From contig CM046846.1 of assembly GCA_025618425.1 (NCBI GenBank), forward strand, positions 24,737,107 to 24,801,106: a DNA stretch of 64,000 nucleotides. Reading direction: 5' to 3'. The translations under genes were made by a program, and so were the position numbers. This document shows, piece after piece, positions 58,620-64,000 of this stretch. Numbering within the stretch: the stretch's first letter is position 1; each line of letters opens with the position of its first letter. The notes beneath the pieces were generated by a model. It was not told where the DNA came from. It ran no database searches and was given only the letters and a program-made list of their open reading frames with translations. This DNA comes from Heliocidaris tuberculata. Taxonomy: Eukaryota > Echinodermata > Echinoidea > Camarodonta > Echinometridae.

Positions 58620-60060
58620 GGAAATGTGTTGATTACATTATATGTTCAGTGATATGTTCACAAGTATGATAAGATGCATCACTTTCTTTTGAGGAAAATA
58701 GATATTTATGACGAGGAAATCTCAGAGCTGCCAATTTGTGTTCATTCGATCACAACTTCAATACTATTTTAAAAAATCCTTTTTATTAAATATTCCTCAA
58801 ACTTTAATGATCTGTTTCTCACATTTGCTGCTTTTATCATATTCAGGGTCCACCCAGGCATCAAGTTTGGATGGCTAGAAAGGAGAAAATTAAATGTGAC
58901 CCCTGCTATCTTTAAGGCCTAATAGAATCCAATAACTTATAAAATCTTGCACAAATCACTGCAGTGTATATCATCAAATGTTATTGAGTCTTTTGGGAAA
59001 TGTAGTTAATAACATAGCTTTAATCAGATTATGTGCACTTAATTACAAATGTAGCCCCAAGATTGCGTGTAGATCAATGGCACTCAGCCATTTGAACATG
59101 AATCTTTAAATTTGTCATTAATCTATTAATTAGCTAAAAATAAGATATTGGCTGTATTGATATCATTTTTAATTTGCTCATAAAATGAAATTTAAAGTAA
59201 TTGATAAACATGGATTTTGGCAAACAGCTTTGGCATTCAAGGTTGTATTGAAATGAGAGAATTACACAATTATACTAAAATTCCTAAGATTGAATATATG
59301 CACTTGAGTCATATCATCATGTCTGCGGCCCATATGGCTAGGTAGATATTTCATCCTATTATCGTCAAATTACCTCAAAATGCATGGGATCAAGGCATTC
59401 ATGATTCAGAAAACAATTTTCAGACCCAATTGAAATTACATAAAACTAACGGCCCTAAAGCTAACCCAAACCCTCAACTACTGCATATATAGACTAATAG
59501 GATAGGACCAATTGGAATGAAAAGTGTGTGTAACAATGTTTTCATTGGTCCAATTGTCGAATTGCTGAACAAAGATGATGCAGGACCAAGGGGTGTTGGA
59601 CTTATAACATCTTTTGTAAACACCTGAGAGTTCTTAATATGAGCAGAATAAGAGCATTATCGGACTATGTGAAGGCATCTGCAACAAAATAATATGCATT
59701 ATTTAGGGCTGCTATTACGCGCATAATACCAGCATTTTTCTGGCAAATGCTACGTTTATGAACACCATAGAGCGGACCTAACATTATCCCACCCTGATAT
59801 CAGTGAAAAATCATTTGATTTCCCACCCCATGGCAGCTTCTCCTTCACAGATTCCTCGCGATGCAGGGGATTCTGAATGGGTGCTCGTAAAAACAGTGCT
59901 CTTATGCGGCTTTTGATAGTTTCTGAACTATTTTCATTGCTTAATGCACATTGTTTTAGTGCTCATAACAGAAGCATGGGTTACTGAAAGGGTATGAGAG
60001 ATATCTCTGTATCATGGCACCCTGTGCTGCATATGTATGTTTAGAGTTCCTGTACTCTTC
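58620..60060. other. Intronic sequence, nothing recognised
   Basis: 58620-58880 ends with a faint P2b-like right arm ('agggtccacccaggc'). The remainder is unique AT-rich sequence. Confidence 0.4.
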
Positions 60061-60089
60061 GATAGTGCAGACTCACTGTCATGTCACTT

Positions 60090-61220
60090 ACATATGTAAG
60101 TTGAGAGTGTGTTAATATGCAGGATCACTTAATTAAATGTACTTATTATAATCAGTGCTTTGGGCAGGACTGTGTCTAATTGTTTGGATAATGAGGAACT
60201 AATGTAAACAGGATCATTTACATGTACAGGTAACTTCTTGATGTGAACAGGGCATTGATGGGCTTGACTCTGCATAATACTGTATAAGCTGTTTTTTTCG
60301 CGTACAGATATTTTCGCGATTTTGGACTAGTTAGGGAAATTTGCGAGGGTTTAATTTCGCGATTTTTGTGATGTTTTTGTTACTAAAAACAGCCATATAT
60401 TGAAGTGGAAATTTTCGCGAGGACCGACTCGCGAAAATCGCGAAAATAAAACCACCGCGAAAATAACCACTTATACAGTAATTGTTTGAAGAGTTAGGAA
60501 ATAATGTGATTTACTGTAAATCATTTCTGTGCATTTGTAAGTTGAGAGAGTGTGTTAATATGCAGGATCGCTTAATTACTTTGTATAATCAGTGCTTTGG
60601 GCAGGACTGTGTCTAATTGTTTGGATAATGAGGAACTAAATGTAAACAGGATCATTTACATGTACAGGTAACTTCTTGATGTGAACAGGGCATTGATGGG
60701 CTTGACTCTGCGTAATTGTTTGAAGAGTTAGGAAATAACGTGATTAACTGTAAATCATTTCTTTGCATTTGTAAGTTGAGAGAGTGTGTTAATATGCAGG
60801 ATCGCTTAATTACTTTGTATAATCAGTGCTTTGGGCAGGACTGTGTCTAATTGTTTGGATAATGAGGAACTAATGTAAACAGGATCATTTACATGTACAG
60901 GTAACTTCTTGATGTGAACAGGGCATTGATGGGCTTGACTCTGCATAATAATTGTTTGAAGAGTTAGGAAATAATGTGATTTACTGTAAATCATTTCTGT
61001 GCATTTGTAAGTTGAGAGAGTGTGTTAATATGCAGGATCGCTTAATTACTTTGTATAATCAGTGCTTTGGGCAGGACTGTGTCTAATTGTTTGGATAATG
61101 AGGAACTAAATGTAAACAGGATCATTTACATGTACAGGTAACTTCTTGATGTGAACAGGGCATTGATGGGCTTGACTCTGCGTAATTGTTTGAAGAGTTA
61201 GGAAATAACGTGATTAGCTG
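60090..61220. repeat. 235-bp tandem repeat, four copies with dimeric higher-order structure
   Basis: The anchor 'cagtgctttgggcaggactg' starts at 60153, 60590, 60824 and 61060. The first interval is enlarged by the 199-bp insert at 60280-60478. Units 1 and 3 share 'gaactaatgtaaac', 'tctgcataa' and 'aataatgtgattt'. Units 2 and 4 share 'gaactaaatgtaaac', 'tctgcgtaattg' and 'aataacgtgatta'. The array is therefore A-B-A-B. Confidence 0.92.
60280..60478. mobile_element. 199-bp TIR element with TA target duplication
   Basis: The ends are CTGTATAAGCTG and ACCACTTATACAG. Interior arms are rich in 'ttttcgcg/cgcgaaaa' words. TA lies at 60278-60279 and 60479-60480. Unit 3 of the host array reads 'gcataataattg', exactly what excision of the element plus one TA predicts for unit 1. 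Confidence 0.88.
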
Positions 61221-61285
61221 ACGTGCTAGACTGCTCTCCGTCATCATGCATCATACATTGTACATGTTTAGGTGAATTACCCAGG

Positions 61286-61422
61286 ACAGGGTTTCACGAA
61301 ACCGTCATACATGTAAGTACAAGTTCACAGACATCTAAACGGGTGTATTATTATTATTATTAACATGCGTTTCAATAGGATGTTGGCGAACTTGTACTCA
61401 TGACGGTTTTGTGAAACGAAGC
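61286..61422. mobile_element. 137-bp CCWGG-duplicating element (copy 4)
   Basis: The ends are ACAGGGTTTCACGAAACCG and CGGTTTTGTGAAACGAAGC, flanked exactly by CCAGG (61281-61285 and 61423-61427). The arms pair further as 'gtacaagttc' against 'gaacttgtac'. The termini differ from copies 1 and 2 but keep the TTTCAYRAAA core. Confidence 0.8.
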
Positions 61423-61583
61423 CCAGGTAACTGCTGTGAGACAATATCTAACATGAGAGTGTATTTATCTATTTAGAAGGAGTTTCAACTGGTATTAGGT
61501 TATGGTTGCATAACCTAATTCTTTAGTTCTTCAGTTTATCAGTTTATCATTTGAATTTTGTATATTCTTTTTTTTTGTTTCAG

Positions 61584-61635
61584 ACATGGACATCATTTGG
61601 TATTGCGTCTCCAAGGAGTGAGGAATATTATTGAG
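61584..61635 (+). CDS. C4orf33: C4orf33 homologue, internal exon (gene continues beyond window)
   Basis: Acceptor 'tttttttgtttcag', donor GAG|GTGGGT. The 52-nt exon completes Pro89 and reads HGHHLVLRLQGVRNIIE to residue 106, ending in phase 0. It aligns with the human segment after ELCP (HGxHLVL, then RN). The remaining C-terminal half of the family (about 90 residues in human) was not found in the last 2.3 kb, so it lies to the right. Confidence 0.88.
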
Positions 61636-62880
61636 GTGGGTAAATAATTACACCCCCCCCCTTCCCTTCCCCCTGTGTCGGTATAATTATGAAAGGGTTG
61701 TATATTAGGAGCATCGCTACAGTGGGGTGTGGGTGTGAGTGTGTGACACTCCCCCCCCCCCCCATTTATAATTTTCTGTCGACAACCTTTTCATAAGCTG
61801 ACAAAAAAACAAAAACAATTTTTTTTTTTTGCTTGCTAGTTTGACAGATTTCAGCTACCTTAATTGTCAGCAAATTTACTCTGACGACCCATCCCCCCAT
61901 TTAAAATGGTCTAGCAAAGCTTGTGATATATGTGTTGATAGAATTCCAATTGCTGTCTTTTTTTATTACATTGGTAGAATAGGAGAATACATGTAGTTGC
62001 AGGATGCTTGCAACAACTTTTGATATTAAAAAATTATTTTAAAAAAATTGTTTAGAAACATGTTAGCAAACAAGTCATTCATTGACTGAAATGCCATAAA
62101 AATCTCACTCTCCAGCTGGATGGAACTTACATAGTGCTTGCTTTGTTTCACCCCTTTGGTAGAAAATAAGTTTGTCAGCCTCCGGGACTCTTCTTGAAGC
62201 GTGCATTTGATTTTTTTTTTTTTTTACTTTGATGGTGATAAGTTGTTAATTTACAGAGTTTGTGCTCACACTGGTACATGTAGCATTCAGAAAAGTGACA
62301 AATGCATGTTTATGCTGAGGGCATGCAGTAAATATAATGGAACTTTCTTCTGCAAATGTGGGCTCTTCAATCTTCATCTTTCAAACTTACCACAGAATCA
62401 AGAGTACACTGTTCAATGTTGGACCTATCTATCAGTCTGACATCATAGTTTGGGGGCTATCAGTTTTGTCATATTTTCTATAATTTATGAAAAGATTGAC
62501 TTAACAATCTATAAACCACAGATTTTGTATGGAAAGCACAATAGCAGACATGTTACAGTGCAAAGTTTTCCCTCAAGGATATAAAATGAAACAAAAGCAA
62601 ATGTTATCACTTACCAGACTTTGATATTTCCCATGCAGCTTTTCCTAGTTCAATCAAATTCACTATCAAAAAACAAGTTCCTATGAGCAGTCAATTGGTC
62701 GTAGGATCTTTCTATATTCCTGTATCTTCCTTTGGGTGTACGTTCCTGCCTGGATTATCCCCAAAATCTACTTTTGCACTTGTTGCGGGTAGAACGGCTT
62801 GACTAACGGTTTGATGCCAGAATGAATCACCCCCGACTGATTCTTGGTCCCTCTTACTAAGCGATGAAACACAGGAAGAT
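61636..62880. other. Intron 3 of C4orf33, nothing recognised
   Basis: C-runs lie at 61652-61661 and 61750-61763, with T-runs elsewhere. No candidate exon for the missing C-terminus was seen. Confidence 0.45.
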
Positions 62881-63480
62881 CACTTGCCCGGGAATGAGGC
62901 AGGGAGTCTTCCCCCTGATCAGAGAGGGAGAGAGAGAAAAAAAAAGAGAACCTTGCACAGGAATCCCTTGTGGCTTGTGACAGATTTAGAGTCACAGAGA
63001 GAGAGAGAGAGAGGAAGAGAGAGAGAGAGAGAGAGAGAGAGAACCCTGTGCAGCCAGAATCTCTCGTGGCTTGTGACACGGTGATAGTCAGGAGAGAGAG
63101 CGAGAGAGGAGAGAAGCAGAGATAAAAAGAAATGACACATAGAGAATAGGATAGAAGCAGAGAGAAAAGGAGAAAGAAATAGGGCATGAAAGAGATTGGC
63201 AAAGAGTGAAAGAAGGGGGAGAGGAGAAAAATAGAGAAGATAGAGAAATAGAGAAAAAAAAGGAAGAGAGAGAGAGAGAGAGACAGAGATAAAGAAAAAG
63301 GAGAGAAAAGGAGATATGTAGTATTGAAAAGTAAAGGAGAAAGAGAAAGAGGGACATAGTAAAGGCAGAACACAGAGAGAGATAAGACAGAGAGAAAGAG
63401 AGGGATAGAGATAAGAGAAAAGGAGAAAGAGAAAGGGGGAGAACCTGACATACATGTAGGAATCCCTCATGGTTTTTGAC
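62881..63480. repeat. GA-rich region with three copies of an AATCCCTYGTGGCTTGTGACA motif
   Basis: The motif begins near 62962, 63058 and 63460, each preceded by 'agaacc.tg' and separated by GA/AGA low-complexity sequence. The minus-strand frames of 190-227 codons (Leu/Ser/Phe) are products of the GA repeat. Confidence 0.75.
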
Positions 63481-64000
63481 AAGTTAAGCAATGCATAACT
63501 TCATTCCAAGTCATTAATGACATCCCTCCCTTGCTATCCCTTCCCCTTTCCCTCTTTTTAAAAAAGAGACACTCGCTGTACTCGCCCCCCCCCTCTCTCT
63601 CGCTCTCTCCCTCGCTCTCTCCCTGTCTCGTTAAGAGCTTGGTAAAGTATTCATGTAGCTCTGCCCGGTGGTTAATATTTGGGTAATATTTGCAGGCCTT
63701 CTTGAGCAGACTAAGAAGTTCCTTTGCCCTTCCTGCAAATCAATCTGGTTTCCATTTCTGCGGTTGTTGTGAGGACCAGGAATACCGCTGCATCACTGCC
63801 GAATGAGCGACTTGATGTGAAGGGTTCCTCCGAAGCTGTCATGGATGATCCAACGTTCAATTTCCTGCACATGGAGCACAGGCTGCATCCAGATATCTGA
63901 TTTAGATCGGGAGATTGGAGATTGTTTTAGATATGTAGCTACAGAGCAGGGCCTGATCTCCCCAAAATAAAATGCATTTATTCATTTTATTCAGTGCTTC
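63481..64000. other. Intronic sequence at window end
   Basis: C-run and (TC)n at 63585-63625. The segment 63690-63900 is less AT-rich and has a possible acceptor ('atatttgcag'), but its translation does not resemble the missing part of C4orf33. No call is made. Confidence 0.35.

Noticed and set aside
62768..63491. Minus-strand frames of 190-227 codons resembling membrane proteins
   Set aside because: Composition (Leu, Ser, Phe) is produced by GA/CT low-complexity sequence, and overlapping frames look alike.

Overview
This is an AT-rich, intron-rich, repeat-dense eukaryotic nuclear window. The density of tRNA-derived SINEs and small TIR elements, the many TACATGTA palindromes and long microsatellites, and a UPF0462/C4orf33 orthologue broken into short phase-matched exons all suggest a marine deuterostome invertebrate. 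A sea urchin (Lytechinus or Strongylocentrotus type) is my best guess, from overall character rather than a database match. Only a small fraction of the window is coding, and most open frames come from microsatellites or chance.

Left part (1-33 kb): a probable minus-strand gene that I cannot name. A TATA-like site and a splice donor near 33.04-33.19 kb are followed by a non-coding exon (24971-25128), an exon carrying the start codon in a strong Kozak context (17474-17585), and a coding exon (7468-7756). The last two join in phase, giving a charged protein of about 105 residues. That frame ends in TAA 19 nt before a strong donor, and a further candidate exon (5840-5981) is in phase beyond the stop.

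Middle part (33-44 kb): no gene recognised. It holds TIR elements, G/C homopolymers, a degenerate minisatellite and a 791-bp (CTT)n/(GAA)n tract (38661-39451).

Right part (44.5-64 kb): the 5' half of a plus-strand C4orf33 (UPF0462) homologue, in exons 44572-44779, 45844-45901 and 61584-61635. It continues beyond the window. Its 15.7-kb second intron contains an intact single-exon KCTD-type BTB gene on the opposite strand (49685-50374) and a truncated, broken tandem copy of that gene's 3' end (about 49088-49360). Its first intron contains the tail of a non-LTR retrotransposon.

The repeats are the richest material. They include: four 137-155 bp elements flanked by 5-bp CCWGG-like duplications; three TTAA-flanked small-element families, one with long inverted arms; a 1.87-kb hAT-like element with a perfect 8-bp target duplication; nested insertions that can be ordered in time; a seven-copy 147-bp minisatellite inside a TIR element inside a palindromic element; and a four-copy 235-bp array with dimeric higher-order structure, whose unit 3 matches the empty site of an element inserted in unit 1. 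I saw no rRNA gene, functional tRNA gene, CRISPR array or viral gene.
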